A DNA stretch of 64,000 nt from Candidatus Doudnabacteria bacterium RIFCSPHIGHO2_02_FULL_42_25 (GCA_001777665.1 MFEQ01000006.1:200956-264955); one strand, 5' to 3'; positions 25,701-35,044 are shown, counted from the first letter of the stretch. The notes: a model not told the origin generated them from the letters alone. Numbers and translations are program-made.

Positions 25701-28700
25701 ATTTTTGATCTTGCCTTTTGGATCAATTACGGTAAATTTCTGATCATTGTAAATATTACTTGAAGTACCTACCGCATTCGTAACACTAACCACTCTTTGC
25801 ATCGGATCATAGGTGTGCAGAGTTAAAAGGTTAGGGTTTGTATTAACTGATGTTTTACTAAACCCATTTGAAAAGTATGGCAAAGATTGTTTATAAACCT
25901 GTCCGAGGTTGTTATAAACCGTATCAGCGACGGAGTAAACATTGTTATCTTCTGTCTCTTTCCTGATTTGCACAGGTCTATTCAAACCATCATAGTAGGT
26001 ATAAGTATCGACAGCGTTAGAATTGTCTAAATAATCAGTTTTCTTCGAACTCACGGCACCCGGAGTATCAGTATATACATACTCTGTTTTCACTACTATG
26101 GTTTGCGGATCAGTTAAATCCGGCTGTTTCTCGGCAATGACGCGATCCAGGCCATCATAAACAGATTGAAACACTCGAGAATTAATATCAGTAATCTGCT
26201 TGGGTTTGCCTAATGAGTAATCGTAGACATACGAGGTGCTTTGGTTTAAAGCATTCGTAACTGTTGCTGGATAAAGATTATTTGTATCGTAAACATAACT
26301 GGTGGCTTTACCTCGCGGATCAATATCAGTAGTTATTAATCCAAATGTTGGATCATAATTTTTTTGAATACTTACATAACTCGAACCTGCTTTCCAATTT
26401 TCCTGTTGAGTGAGATTCCCCCTAGAATCATAGCTGTACTTAGTTTCCTTGACCTTATTCGAACTTTGGTCAACTGTGGTTTCTTGACTTGGGTACGCAT
26501 AAATGTAGTACGTTGCATTAGCGACATAAGAAAAGTCCGTTGTAAATTTATCAGTTCCTGTATCGGTATATGCTCCATCATCGCTGCCAGTAACTTCTCC
26601 CCATTCTATCTTTTGACTCAGATTGCCAGTGGTGTTGCTGTAAGTATATTCTTCTGTCTTGTCTTTGTGATCCGCATCACCATCGTAAGTAAGTTCTGTG
26701 GTTCTTACAAGTTTAACAAAATTCCTACTATTACCAAGATCATATTTATCCCATTTGTTGACTGTTTTAAGATAAATATTACTGCTTCCGTCTTTCATTT
26801 CTGATCTGTATAGTTTACCAACTTTGGAGATGTGATCACTATATTCACCATTACTACTATCAGTAGTGTTACCTTGATGGTAATACGTTTTAGTGACTTG
26901 ACCAGCCGCATTAGTTTTATTGATTATATTAAATCCGGCAAATTGTCTATCAAATGAAGTGTTAAAGTAATAACTGCCGCTCTCATAACTATATGAAGTT
27001 GTGTAAGTGGAATTTACTTTGTCGTCGTTAGTAAGTTGATAGACAGTGTCTAAATTAATTCTTGCACTCGGATTTAATAGAGTTGAGCCACTAACATACC
27101 TAGCACTGGCTTTGTAAATAACAGCTGTCGTTCCAGCACTTGGATATGTAATTTTATTTGTAAGGTCAGCTTTGTTTCTATTATTAAATCTCGTGCTGCT
27201 CACAACACCATTACTACTATAAGCGCGGATGAGATCAACCATCCCATCAGCGTTTATATCCACTGCTTGAGTGCCGGTCTCTCCGTTACTACTGGTGACA
27301 AATTCCTCAACAGCGCCCCAATTAGTTCCTGTTTGCGTCCATCCATAACCGTTGTTATAGTAGCTTACTGGCGTCCCACCGCCAATAAATTTTGATAAAT
27401 CTATCAATCCATCACCATTGAAATCAAATGGACGTACTCCTTCATCAACATTGCTTCTAAATACCATTGGTGGAGCCCAAGAAGTATTATTTGAAGTCCA
27501 ACCTGCACCATTACCCAGATACGCTTCTTTGTACTGAGTTTGTCCATTTTGCCATCCACGCAACAAATCGGCTAATCCATCATTATTGATATCTATAATA
27601 AATACACCTAATTTCAAATCAACTGGCACTATCCAATTTACCGAAGTCCAACCTGCACCATTATTAAGATATACATCGTCAACAATAGTGCCATTATTAT
27701 CATAACCTCTAATTACATCCACTAGTCCGTCACCATTTAAATCAGCCAATTGTGACGTGTATGAATCACCCGAGGATGAAGGACCAAAGGGTATCGGTGA
27801 ATACCAAGTGGAATTATCTGCTGACCAGCCACTTCCAGTATTTAAATATGCTTTATTGACACCAACTGTGGCCTGCAGAATATCATTAAGTCCGTCTCCG
27901 TTCACGTCAGCTATTCGAACACCCTGGTCTACTCCTGAACTATCAAAAAACTGAATTGGAGGTTGATAACTAGCACTTGTTGTCCAAGTACCATCTTGGT
28001 CGTTTAGATAGGCTGTTTTTGTGCTCCCATATGAATGGAGAATATCAGGGTAGGCATCACCATTAACATCAGCAATATATACTTCACTGAAAGGGACTGG
28101 ATACGTCCAATTAGTATCGTTAGAGTTATAGTTAGAGCTCCCATTATTGTTTGTTATTTGGTAATCAAAATCTGTTACAGGGAGTGAAACCGTGTTTGAA
28201 CTTTCGTCTTGACCAGTTTCTGTAATAGTATTTAAGACATATCTTCGTCCATTATCTGCTGCTGTATATGCTAAAGCCCATTTCCTGGCCCAAGTATCAC
28301 TAATTTTTGCTTGAATCTCATAAATTCTGTAGCTAGTAGTCACACTAAACCCAGGCTTATAACTAATTGTTGAATCTGATCTAGATTCTTTTAAAAATTC
28401 GATGACAAAGATACCATCAGTTGAACCATTTCCTGTATATGTAATCTTGTATGGATAAATCTGGCCAGCATCCTTTGTATATTCGTATTTGATATAGTTT
28501 TCATTTCTATCTCTAACTTCTTGAAGCATCCATTTGTAGATATTACTTCCGCTATCTTGTCTTTCCGCAGCATTTGTTCCAAATTTATATGCAGTTCCTT
28601 TCTTATCTTTTACTGTCCAAACATTGTCAGTTAAATCATAGGTTAAAAATTCACCATTATCGACTTTGGAACCCCAAGATGAACCACTAATTAAATAAAG

Positions 28701-29288
28701 TTCTCCCGTAAATGATGAATTGAAATAATTATCTGTATATAGCTTATCAGCTCCTTTGCGATTAATTCGTTCGATATACGGAATATTTACAGACCAACCA
28801 TAAGAAAATACACTTCCTTCATCGTTAGACTGACTGCTGTATACCAATGCAACATCTGGTTGAAGCCCGTTTCGGCCAGGAGGAATAGTTAATGGGTATT
28901 GATAATTTAATGAACCATTCACTTCACTAACTTGTGGGAGTTTTTGGCCTGCAACAGTGTTCTTACCTGAGTCAGGACCAGGACTCGAGGCCAAAAGATT
29001 AGTTGCTTCAGGATCGGAATCTTTGCCTTTATCCTTATCTTTGATAGGTTTGGGATCTTTATTATTTTCTGAAAAATCTTTCTCATCCTTAAGCTGCTTA
29101 TCCTCATTAGTTTCTGATTTTTTATTTTGTTCGGGTTCTGGTTCCGAAGATATCTCAGATGCGGATTGATCTACTTCCTTAATGGGTTCAATCGGCAACT
29201 CGGATTCTGCAGCGAAAACGGGAGTAAAGGGCGTAATGAGAATAAAGAATGCCACCACTATCGCAACCAGACTTTTGGAGTTAGTCAT
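22719..29288 (-). CDS. Giant RHS polymorphic toxin with SpvB/FG-GAP N-terminal part
   Basis: A 2189-aa secreted protein. Signal peptide at 1-27. A Glu/Lys/Pro-rich linker runs to about 120. A SpvB-like segment follows (about 120-380, LVYSSQSNDEGSVFSYGWSV). FG-GAP/VCBS calcium-loop repeats cover about 400-700 (DVNGDAYPDIL, DINNDGLADLL). Tens of YD repeats cover about 850-1600, and a DNRLRE/CBM-like insertion about 1620-1800. The RHS core at about 1890-2000 ends with YMNARYYNSSIGRFISQDP and a DPDG boundary. The variable tip of roughly 190 residues has hydrophobic helices then EHAIIKNHYPGL and a terminal LFQPKNGLEYLKD, suggestive of an RNase of the BECR fold; that is inference. It starts an operon with putative immunity genes. 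Confidence 0.9.
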   Translation of the reverse strand: MTNSKSLVAIVVAFFILITPFTPVFAAESELPIEPIKEVDQSASEISSEPEPEQNKKSETNEDKQLKDEKDFSENNKDPKPIKDKDKGKDSDPEATNLLASSPGPDSGKNTVAGQKLPQVSEVNGSLNYQYPLTIPPGRNGLQPDVALVYSSQSNDEGSVFSYGWSVNIPYIERINRKGADKLYTDNYFNSSFTGELYLISGSSWGSKVDNGEFLTYDLTDNVWTVKDKKGTAYKFGTNAAERQDSGSNIYKWMLQEVRDRNENYIKYEYTKDAGQIYPYKITYTGNGSTDGIFVIEFLKESRSDSTISYKPGFSVTTSYRIYEIQAKISDTWARKWALAYTAADNGRRYVLNTITETGQDESSNTVSLPVTDFDYQITNNNGSSNYNSNDTNWTYPVPFSEVYIADVNGDAYPDILHSYGSTKTAYLNDQDGTWTTSASYQPPIQFFDSSGVDQGVRIADVNGDGLNDILQATVGVNKAYLNTGSGWSADNSTWYSPIPFGPSSSGDSYTSQLADLNGDGLVDVIRGYDNNGTIVDDVYLNNGAGWTSVNWIVPVDLKLGVFIIDINNDGLADLLRGWQNGQTQYKEAYLGNGAGWTSNNTSWAPPMVFRSNVDEGVRPFDFNGDGLIDLSKFIGGGTPVSYYNNGYGWTQTGTNWGAVEEFVTSSNGETGTQAVDINADGMVDLIRAYSSNGVVSSTRFNNRNKADLTNKITYPSAGTTAVIYKASARYVSGSTLLNPSARINLDTVYQLTNDDKVNSTYTTSYSYESGSYYFNTSFDRQFAGFNIINKTNAAGQVTKTYYHQGNTTDSSNGEYSDHISKVGKLYRSEMKDGSSNIYLKTVNKWDKYDLGNSRNFVKLVRTTELTYDGDADHKDKTEEYTYSNTTGNLSQKIEWGEVTGSDDGAYTDTGTDKFTTDFSYVANATYYIYAYPSQETTVDQSSNKVKETKYSYDSRGNLTQQENWKAGSSYVSIQKNYDPTFGLITTDIDPRGKATSYVYDTNNLYPATVTNALNQSTSYVYDYSLGKPKQITDINSRVFQSVYDGLDRVIAEKQPDLTDPQTIVVKTEYVYTDTPGAVSSKKTDYLDNSNAVDTYTYYDGLNRPVQIRKETEDNNVYSVADTVYNNLGQVYKQSLPYFSNGFSKTSVNTNPNLLTLHTYDPMQRVVSVTNAVGTSSNIYNDQKFTVIDPKGKIKNLYKDAYGNLVKVEEFNSGNTYTTHYDYNYLGNLTKITDASGNIRNFSYDGLGRRIGSEDLHNPTDTTFGLWSYIYDDSSNLISSTNPNNQQVEYTYDDINRRLTENYIGQAGTEVTYNYDSGIDGIGRLTSVQSSGANTDYLYNPLGGLKQEAKTISSTSYQTDYNYDRQGNLLEVTNPDNSKIKYAYNQGGQLETIKRKEATDGSFVNVVSDLDYGPHGQVTYQAYANGPVTSNIYDSTKLYRLTNKNTTAANGLKLQNLSYTYDPNGNITRIVDGSDTNSSKTVDYTYDDLNRLMSTAATNVAAGQSTYGQTYSYDAIGNILTRAETIGINPTTIYTYAYDGSSGSRYANPHAVTSISDGTNTTTFSYDSNGNMITEGNKNYVYDYNNRLIQASLAGGSNTTTTFSVQSGDGNVYKNYSTWSGVHDATSGSGQSYTSTTMPVQAGKTNNSTYRIERAFLAFNTSALPDNTSIVDAKLKVYVHGKTNPDNDGDDWVTVVQGSQASPTSLVLNDYDNAGAITNPTEGIDTSERKDITNVSTNAYLTLNLNNTGKGWISKTGNTLLALREGHDVINSSYTGGKGGNQLTLRSSEYSGTAFDPVLEVTYANQTTINYAYDHEGQRVRSSNGSISTDYPTGFYNTDGTVPTKHIVSPTTQTVATVKGVGASASVYSVHTDHLTGSNVVTNNTGLQEELMDYFPFGGIRLDQKQGTFSEQRKFAGHEYDVDTGLSYMNARYYNSSIGRFISQDPVFIGLGSGQIEVLSDPQLLNSYSYARNNPLAYIDPDGHLPRSLVNAVNFLDKYNPVHYLYGESFDDIAEGLFDGDWGRVGRGVKDTTLTTANVIATSLEIGMTAGTIYTMGAGVAATKVATTGRAKEINNLIRTLDKVLDTKSKSSVIVPLRSTTKTSAFDRAAEHAIIKNHYPGLSKQEISNIAKKTFESFDIKVNIKGIKKYYYDSKNNNLFINNPKQPTLFQPKNGLEYLKDTIKKDINR

Positions 29289-29310
29289 AAATAAAATATT
29301 AATTATGCAC

Positions 29311-29340
29311 TAACGCTAGCATTGATAGGATTGTTGTCAA
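29311..29340 (-). promoter_or_regulatory. RHS promoter with CTAGCATT-type operator
   Basis: On the minus strand TTGACA (29340-29335) is followed 16 bp later by TAGCGT at the -10 position. The element TAACGCTAGCATTG plus TGTTGTCAA recurs with identical 24-bp spacing upstream of the lamin-tail gene (39474-39503). The weak -10 overlaps the CTAGC motif, as expected for a regulated promoter. Confidence 0.6.
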
Positions 29341-29343
29341 TAT

Positions 29344-29390
29344 TTGACAGTAAAATCTATATAGTATAGATTGAAGAAATGCTAGCATTT
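29344..29390 (+). promoter_or_regulatory. Promoter and palindromic operator of the TrmB-like gene
   Basis: TTGACA (29344-29349), 15 bp, TATAGA (29365-29370). At the expected start site lies AAATGCTAGCATTT (29377-29390), a 14-bp perfect palindrome containing the same GCTAGCATT half-site found in the RHS and lamin-tail promoters. A further half-site CTAGCATTT runs into the ATG. The arrangement suggests autoregulation. Confidence 0.6.
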
Positions 29391-29424
29391 TTAATACTGT
29401 TGGAGGTCTCCAACACTAGCATTT

Positions 29425-30231
29425 ATGAATATGACTGATACTTTACTCAAACAACTAAAAGCCGGAGGGTTGTCTGAAAAAGAGGCCAAAATCTACCTAG
29501 CCCTACTGGAACTTGAGGTTGCTACCGTGTTCGAAGTAGCTAAAACTTCAGGAGTTAATCGCAGTTCAGCTTACGTCGTACTCGAAGGACTAAAAAAGAA
29601 GGGTCTGGTGGGGATTTCTGATGACCAAAAAGTGCGCAAGTATATTGCAGCATCCCCCGATACTCTTCTTCATTCAGCCAAATCAGCTGCAAAAAAACAA
29701 GAGGATATAAAGTCAGGGATCGAATCCATAATCCCAGAACTTCGAGCATTACACAAAGCAACAAAAAGAAGACCTATCGTCAAAGTCTTTGAAGGTGAAA
29801 ATGGTGCAAAAGAAGTATATTGGCAACTGTTCTCATCAACTGACAAAATACTAAGAACTTATGCCAATCCAATTAACATTTTTAAACGTATTCCGGACTT
29901 TGAAATTCATGATAAAGAAAGGGCAAAAAGAGGCATTAAAATGTTTGCTATAAATCCAGCATCAAACGAAACTCTTAAATTCCTCAAAGATATACGGCCT
30001 CATAAACCTTACGAGCAAGCACTGATTCCAGAAAACAAATTTAGATTTACATCAGATATGGGAATATTCGGAGATAAAATTGCTTTAGTCTCTCCTGTAG
30101 ATAATTTTGGGATTATTATTGAAAGTAAGGAAATTGCGGACATGCTTAAAAATAGTTTCGATTTGGCTTGGGAGGAAGCCAAACGATTAGATAAAATAAT
30201 ACGAAAAAAATACAAAATACCTAAAGACTAA
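29425..30231 (+). CDS. TrmB-family transcriptional regulator
   Basis: A 268-aa protein. Residues about 5-75 form a winged HTH of the TrmB type (GGLSEKEAKIYLALLEL, SGVNRSSAYVVLEGLKKKGLV). A linker helix and effector/phospholipase-D-like region follow (about 110-250: RRPIVKVFEGENGAKEVYWQLF, RGIKMFAINP). The gene diverges from the RHS toxin gene, and the CTAGCATT motif occurs in its own leader, the RHS promoter and the lamin-tail promoter, so it is the best candidate to control all three. A GGAGG lies 18 nt before ATG inside an 18-nt hairpin, unusually far for initiation. Confidence 0.85.
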   Translation: MNMTDTLLKQLKAGGLSEKEAKIYLALLELEVATVFEVAKTSGVNRSSAYVVLEGLKKKGLVGISDDQKVRKYIAASPDTLLHSAKSAAKKQEDIKSGIESIIPELRALHKATKRRPIVKVFEGENGAKEVYWQLFSSTDKILRTYANPINIFKRIPDFEIHDKERAKRGIKMFAINPASNETLKFLKDIRPHKPYEQALIPENKFRFTSDMGIFGDKIALVSPVDNFGIIIESKEIADMLKNSFDLAWEEAKRLDKIIRKKYKIPKD

Positions 30232-30232
30232 A

Positions 30233-30916
30233 TTATTCTATTAATTTTTCGAGTCGGTCGATTTCAGCTTGGTACAAGCTTTTTCTCAAAGGAAAAAGTT
30301 CAATTGCTTTTTGCCAATACCCTATCGCGTCCTTTAAATTACGAGTCTCTTCTAAAAATTGGGCGTAGCGAGTAACGATATCAATCTCAGTTTTATCGGG
30401 TACCGCTGCTAATGCGTCTTGAAAAATTTTATCGAGTTGCTCACTGTTAGCATTGAAATATTCTTTCATCAGAGTAATATACTTGATCCAAATATCAGGA
30501 GTGCCGGCTCCTAACTCTAGTGCTTTCAAAATATGTTCTTTCGCTGATTCATAATCCTGCATTTCCAATTCCACCTGATACAGCAGAGTGTAAACTCCAG
30601 CTTGGTTTTCGACATTATATCTTTCTGCTTTTAGATAGTCCTCTTTGGCTTTGCCTAACTGCCCTAAGCCATATTTCTGATTACCAATAACAATATATGC
30701 TTCGTATTTCTCAAGATCTGTATTGGCTTCTGTTAATTTTCTCTCGCCTTCTGCGAGTCGATCCAGATAGATTTTACGTTGCTCATCTGTAAGCGTCCGG
30801 TTAACTTCATTTACGAAATTGGGTTTGTCGGCACGATCTTGAATCATTGTATAGGCAAAAAATCCGACGAATAGTAGAACCACCGCGATGATTCCTATTT
30901 TTACATTTCTTTCCAT
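30233..30916 (-). CDS. Membrane-anchored TPR protein
   Basis: A 227-aa protein with an N-terminal signal anchor (residues about 6-24, IGIIAVVLLFVGFFAYTMI) and four to five TPR-like helix pairs (YEAYIVIGNQKYGLGQLGKA; YESAKEHILKALELGAG; LKDAIGYWQKAIELFP). TPR arrays mediate protein contacts, here probably outside the membrane. It lies downstream of the S-layer-like gene but is separated from it by a strong terminator, and it converges on the TrmB-like gene with 1 nt between the stops. Confidence 0.75.
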   Translation of the reverse strand: MERNVKIGIIAVVLLFVGFFAYTMIQDRADKPNFVNEVNRTLTDEQRKIYLDRLAEGERKLTEANTDLEKYEAYIVIGNQKYGLGQLGKAKEDYLKAERYNVENQAGVYTLLYQVELEMQDYESAKEHILKALELGAGTPDIWIKYITLMKEYFNANSEQLDKIFQDALAAVPDKTEIDIVTRYAQFLEETRNLKDAIGYWQKAIELFPLRKSLYQAEIDRLEKLIE

Positions 30917-30953
30917 ATTTTATAAATTAATTGCCAAATTATTTTATCAAATC

Positions 30954-30985
30954 AAAATCGTCCCGACAAGAGTCGGGACGATTTT
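30954..30985. terminator. Strong terminator after S-layer-like gene
   Basis: A perfect 14-bp stem AAAATCGTCCCGAC / GTCGGGACGATTTT with loop AAGA. Both flanks are T-rich on the outgoing strand, so it works in either direction. Confidence 0.85.
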
Positions 30986-31022
30986 GCTAGAATTTATAGC
31001 TTTCTAGAAAGCTAACCCACGA

Positions 31023-34000
31023 TTAAGGCTTTACTAGAGTCCAACTGTTAAGCGAGAGATTCTTAACTAAGAAGTCTCCTTGCCAGTCGGTCGTACCTGT
31101 ATCGTGAGATAAGGCTGAAGCATCGCTCCAGACGAAGCTATGACCATCGCCTAATGTAGCATCTCCTGAGTTATCATTAGTCAGGAAAGCGGCAGAAGCT
31201 GCGTGAGTAGTGGTGTTCCTCTGAAGGTCAGCTAGGATGTTATCATTGGAAGCCAAAGTCCCACCGACAGTTGCTTTTACTTCATAGGTCCTAGCACCGC
31301 TTATTAGCTCTTCTACATCATCATCGGCTTTAGTTCCGATAGTGATCAATAAGTCACAAGCTGTATCTAGTTCCTCGCAGTTTGTAGCAGTATCTGTACC
31401 AGCACCGTCACCGTCAGCAGAGATAAATGTCTCAACTGCTGTGACCACTGCGCCAGTGTCAGCATTATGGATAGCAACGCTAGCCAAGGTCGGATCAGTA
31501 CCAGCGCCATCAGCAGCGCCACCGGTCTTAGCTATCTCTATTAAGACTTCCTTCCAAGCTACTGCGCCGGTACCATTTGAAGATACCGTAAACTTGGCAA
31601 GGGTCTGCGTGCCTCCGGTCAAAGTTCCAGTCGGCAATTCTACACGAGAGATCAACGGAACAGACTTGTAGGCATACATGGTATTTCCAGGTCTATCTGT
31701 ACCATTAGTCGTTACTGCACCTGACGATACCGAAGTGTACTTAACACTATCCAAGGTAGCTGTGATATCGGAATCAGTTGTGCCAGCGTTTGGACCGATA
31801 GTAGCCATGACCAATTCGACGCCTAGGACGATACTACCGTTTGCCGGGACGTTCACTGAAAATCCAGTGAAGAGCATGGAAGTGGCAGCTGGCATCGTGG
31901 CCAATGTCGCTCCAGTTGACGCATTCTTCAAGACGACTTGAGAAACTGCTGTTGCGGTTGCAAGATTGACATCAACTTCGGTCAGGTTGACTGAATCATA
32001 AGTTGAAGCAACTTTGAACCTGGCAACTTCCACGGTCCCTGAATCATCAACCAACATAGAAGCTGCAGATGCAGCATCCAAGGAAGTGGCAAATGTACCA
32101 GCAACCTCGATAATTGTCTGACCATCTTTATCGGCTTCAGAATCAGCTATCCCTGACTGTACAGTTGTCCCTGTCGAAGTCAAGTCGGTTTTTACTGAAT
32201 CGTTATCGGTAATGTTTGCAGCAGCACCAATGTCACCGTAAAGCTCAATAGTCAGAGAGCTATTCATCATCAAGGTGTAATTGACTGACCAATCATTATC
32301 AGCGGCGGTTGGAGTAGACTTGATAGAAGTCGTATTCGAACCGTACTTGAGATATAGGTTAGATAGATCAGATTCATTGAAGGTTGCACCAGTAACTTCA
32401 TCAATGTCCAATGAGAAGGTGGTGATATTGATGTCTTCGGTTGCAGAGCCGGTTAAGGTCCAAGCACCGAGTTTGTAGTTGGTTTGAGGAGCGACTGTGG
32501 ACTGGTTTGGATATGAGGCCAAAGAAGCCAAAGTCGAAGCACCCTCAGCAACTGTCAGTTGGTTTGCAGCAATGTCAGAACCTGTTGGGACATCGAATGA
32601 GCCCAATGATACTTGTCTGGTTGCGTTACTTCCATCGTTATCGATTACGTAAGCCTGAATGGTGTCAGTAGCAACCAATTCAGCGCCACCTGTCTCTTCA
32701 TCATAGATATCAGAGTACAGTTCGACTGTTGCCGGTGTACCTGGATTGACGATGAAGTTGGTGGTGAAGTTGGCGGCAGTAGCAGCAGCGCCAGCGGCAA
32801 CCAAGCCTTTGGTTGAGCCGACTTGTCCACCATTGACGAAGAGCTTACCGTTGCGGAGCGTATATTCGCTATCAGTACCCGAGGTGTCGATGGCGACATC
32901 GAGGTTTTCAACCTTAATTGGTTCACCATACGCGGTAAAGGTCCATTTGCCAAGTTTTACGGACGAGGCATTGTTGGTCACATTTCCTGCTGGTGAATCA
33001 GTGGTCTTGGTTACAGTCATAGTACCGTTGTTGATAGCAACACCGTCTGAATCAGCTGGGAAGGTTCCGGTTGCACCAACGTTGACGAGGTATTGTGAAT
33101 CCACGACATCAACATCGGCTTTGTTGCGGAGCGACATCTCGAGTGTTCGAGAGGAACCGCCAATAACATCAGCAATCACTTTGATAACCGGCGAACCAGT
33201 CTTTAGTAATTTGCTGAAACCAGAGAAGGTCACATAACCGTTAGCATCAATGTTTTGAGTTGATGCAACTTGGACACCATCAACTAACACTCGGAAGTTC
33301 TTTACGTCGCTGTTCACGATGTTGTTGATTTGGCGCAAAGCCAATCTGGACATTGTTACATCGCGGACTCCAACTGTGAAGGTTGATTGCCAGACAGTAA
33401 TGTCAGTGCCTGGATCAGAAGCACCAGCATCAGTAGGAGCGCCTACTGCTACTGTAGCTAATTCAGCAGCTGCAGAATTGTGGAGATTACCAACGACTGG
33501 GAGTCCACCTACGGTACCCGATGAAAGGGCAACTGCAGTTAGATTAACTCCAAGTGTTTGACCTGAGTAAGATCCATCGTCAAGATCAGCTCGAGCAGTA
33601 ATGGTTCGAGAACCTGAGACTGTGAAGAGTCCAGATGGGTTAGCAAAGGTTAAATTGTTGGAAGAGAAGGTACCAGCATCAGTCAATCGAGTCGCACCGT
33701 CAAAGAGATAGAGGTTTGAGACCATAGCATCAGTCGAAACACCAGTTCTCATCAAGGTGAGAGACGTAACTGTGCCTGAACCTGTAAACACGAAGTTAGC
33801 TAATGGAGCAATAGATTGTGAGTAATTACCCGCACCACCATCAGTTGAATCAATAATTAATGTTGATGAAGCAGGACCAGCTAAGGAAACATTAAGAGAA
33901 CCTGAAACTGGAGGAGGAGTTGTTCCACCGCCGGTGCAGGCTGCGCGCATGGAAACTGCACCTTGATCGGCCATAGCCAAATCATAGGAGTTAGCTCCCA

Positions 34001-34595
34001 CGACTTTTTCAAAACCAATACCGTAAGAAGTGAATACTGCGCCTGATGGGTAACCCATTCGGCCAGTAGCGGTCATGAGCCAAACGGCTCCGCCGGTGAT
34101 AACTCGAGTTCCAGCTGGGTGAGCGATAGCGCTCGAATCAATGTTGGAACCGGTTGGAAGATCAGAGAAGGTGTTTACTGGAGCGACTTGGATGTTTGAG
34201 AAACTGTATCCGAGTCCGGTAAAGACACTACCAGTTGTAAATCCTCTCTTTTGTCCGTTGGCTACGAGGTAGACCAAAGGATCGTTTGGACCCATTACGA
34301 GGGTGCCATCAGCGTAGGTCATAATTGGTCCTACTGGCAAAGCTACGTCTTCAGCTGTGGCTGCAACAACTTGTCCGAAGTTGTAACCATGGCTCATAAA
34401 GACTTCAGCTGACGTGAATCCACGTCGTGTACCGCCGGTGATCATCCAGACGATACCGCCAGAGAGTACCAAACAACCATCGCTATGAACAGCAGCGGAA
34501 GCGAGTTGTGGCAAGGCACCAGAGGCAGCCCAGAGTAAACTGGAAGCAGCCAAACCGGAAGCCACGGCTTTCCGTGCTTTTAAAGATAATTGCAT
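31023..34595 (-). CDS. S-layer-like major surface protein
   Basis: A 1190-aa secreted protein. Signal peptide at 1-34, ending LASAA. Residues about 38-220 contain three related repeats, each with a G-x-VW/VY-L/M core followed by a GF/GY-x-S-x-x-VF motif (GGIVWMITGGTRRGFTSAEV, LVYLVANGQKRGFTTGSV, GAVWLMTATGRMGYPSGAV); these may be wall-anchoring modules. A Gly/Pro-rich linker follows, and the remaining roughly 950 residues are Thr/Ser/Ala/Val-rich Ig-like beta repeats with few Cys. Ribosome site AGGAGA is 6 nt from ATG. A near-consensus promoter, an approximately 350-nt leader and a strong terminator imply high expression from a monocistronic transcript. An S-layer role is inferred from architecture. 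Confidence 0.75.
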   Translation of the reverse strand: MQLSLKARKAVASGLAASSLLWAASGALPQLASAAVHSDGCLVLSGGIVWMITGGTRRGFTSAEVFMSHGYNFGQVVAATAEDVALPVGPIMTYADGTLVMGPNDPLVYLVANGQKRGFTTGSVFTGLGYSFSNIQVAPVNTFSDLPTGSNIDSSAIAHPAGTRVITGGAVWLMTATGRMGYPSGAVFTSYGIGFEKVVGANSYDLAMADQGAVSMRAACTGGGTTPPPVSGSLNVSLAGPASSTLIIDSTDGGAGNYSQSIAPLANFVFTGSGTVTSLTLMRTGVSTDAMVSNLYLFDGATRLTDAGTFSSNNLTFANPSGLFTVSGSRTITARADLDDGSYSGQTLGVNLTAVALSSGTVGGLPVVGNLHNSAAAELATVAVGAPTDAGASDPGTDITVWQSTFTVGVRDVTMSRLALRQINNIVNSDVKNFRVLVDGVQVASTQNIDANGYVTFSGFSKLLKTGSPVIKVIADVIGGSSRTLEMSLRNKADVDVVDSQYLVNVGATGTFPADSDGVAINNGTMTVTKTTDSPAGNVTNNASSVKLGKWTFTAYGEPIKVENLDVAIDTSGTDSEYTLRNGKLFVNGGQVGSTKGLVAAGAAATAANFTTNFIVNPGTPATVELYSDIYDEETGGAELVATDTIQAYVIDNDGSNATRQVSLGSFDVPTGSDIAANQLTVAEGASTLASLASYPNQSTVAPQTNYKLGAWTLTGSATEDINITTFSLDIDEVTGATFNESDLSNLYLKYGSNTTSIKSTPTAADNDWSVNYTLMMNSSLTIELYGDIGAAANITDNDSVKTDLTSTGTTVQSGIADSEADKDGQTIIEVAGTFATSLDAASAASMLVDDSGTVEVARFKVASTYDSVNLTEVDVNLATATAVSQVVLKNASTGATLATMPAATSMLFTGFSVNVPANGSIVLGVELVMATIGPNAGTTDSDITATLDSVKYTSVSSGAVTTNGTDRPGNTMYAYKSVPLISRVELPTGTLTGGTQTLAKFTVSSNGTGAVAWKEVLIEIAKTGGAADGAGTDPTLASVAIHNADTGAVVTAVETFISADGDGAGTDTATNCEELDTACDLLITIGTKADDDVEELISGARTYEVKATVGGTLASNDNILADLQRNTTTHAASAAFLTNDNSGDATLGDGHSFVWSDASALSHDTGTTDWQGDFLVKNLSLNSWTLVKP

Positions 34596-34947
34596 TGTAT
34601 TCTCCTGTTTATAGCAAAGCTTCGCGGAAAGGATTAATTATTCATATGAGACAATCAATCTTATTCCGGAACAATCCTATAAACATTGTTTAATTTTTGG
34701 AACTAAGCATTAACAGACAAAAAAACTAAGATCGACCAGCAAAAAGCTCAAAGCTATTTGCCAAGACTTAATTCCAATTTATAAGACGACCGCCTAATGG
34801 GTATGTTACAACCCATTAAACCCTCATTAAAATACTGTGGACGAATCAATAACAACCCCAAATTAAAACTCCCACAACTTAAGTTTTGTGGAGGTCACTA
34901 AGGATTAATAATTTCTTTGTTCACGAAGGATTTCATTGAGTAACAGC

Positions 34948-34976
34948 ATTATGGAGTAACTTTATGTTTTTGTCAA
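34948..34976 (-). promoter_or_regulatory. Promoter of the S-layer-like gene, with long 5' leader
   Basis: On the minus strand: TTGACA (34976-34971), 17 bp, CATAAT (34953-34948). The start would be near 34941, leaving an approximately 345-nt untranslated leader to the ATG at 34595. The leader contains small hairpins such as GGGTATGTTACAACCC. This accounts for most of the 449-bp gap between 34596 and 35044. Confidence 0.65.
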
Positions 34977-35009
34977 GCTAAAAAATAACTAATTTTATTG
35001 TATATAAAC

Positions 35010-35038
35010 TTGAACCTGCTTATATAGTATGATATGAT
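35010..35038 (+). promoter_or_regulatory. Promoter giving a probable leaderless transcript
   Basis: TTGAAC (35010-35015), 17 bp, TATGAT (35033-35038). Initiation about 7 nt downstream falls on the ATG at 35045, and no Shine-Dalgarno is present. Confidence 0.6.
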
Positions 35039-35044
35039 AGTTAT

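Noticed and set aside
31342..33561. Several plus-strand frames within the S-layer-like gene
   Set aside because: Low-complexity complement of Thr/Ala/Val codons; no independent support.
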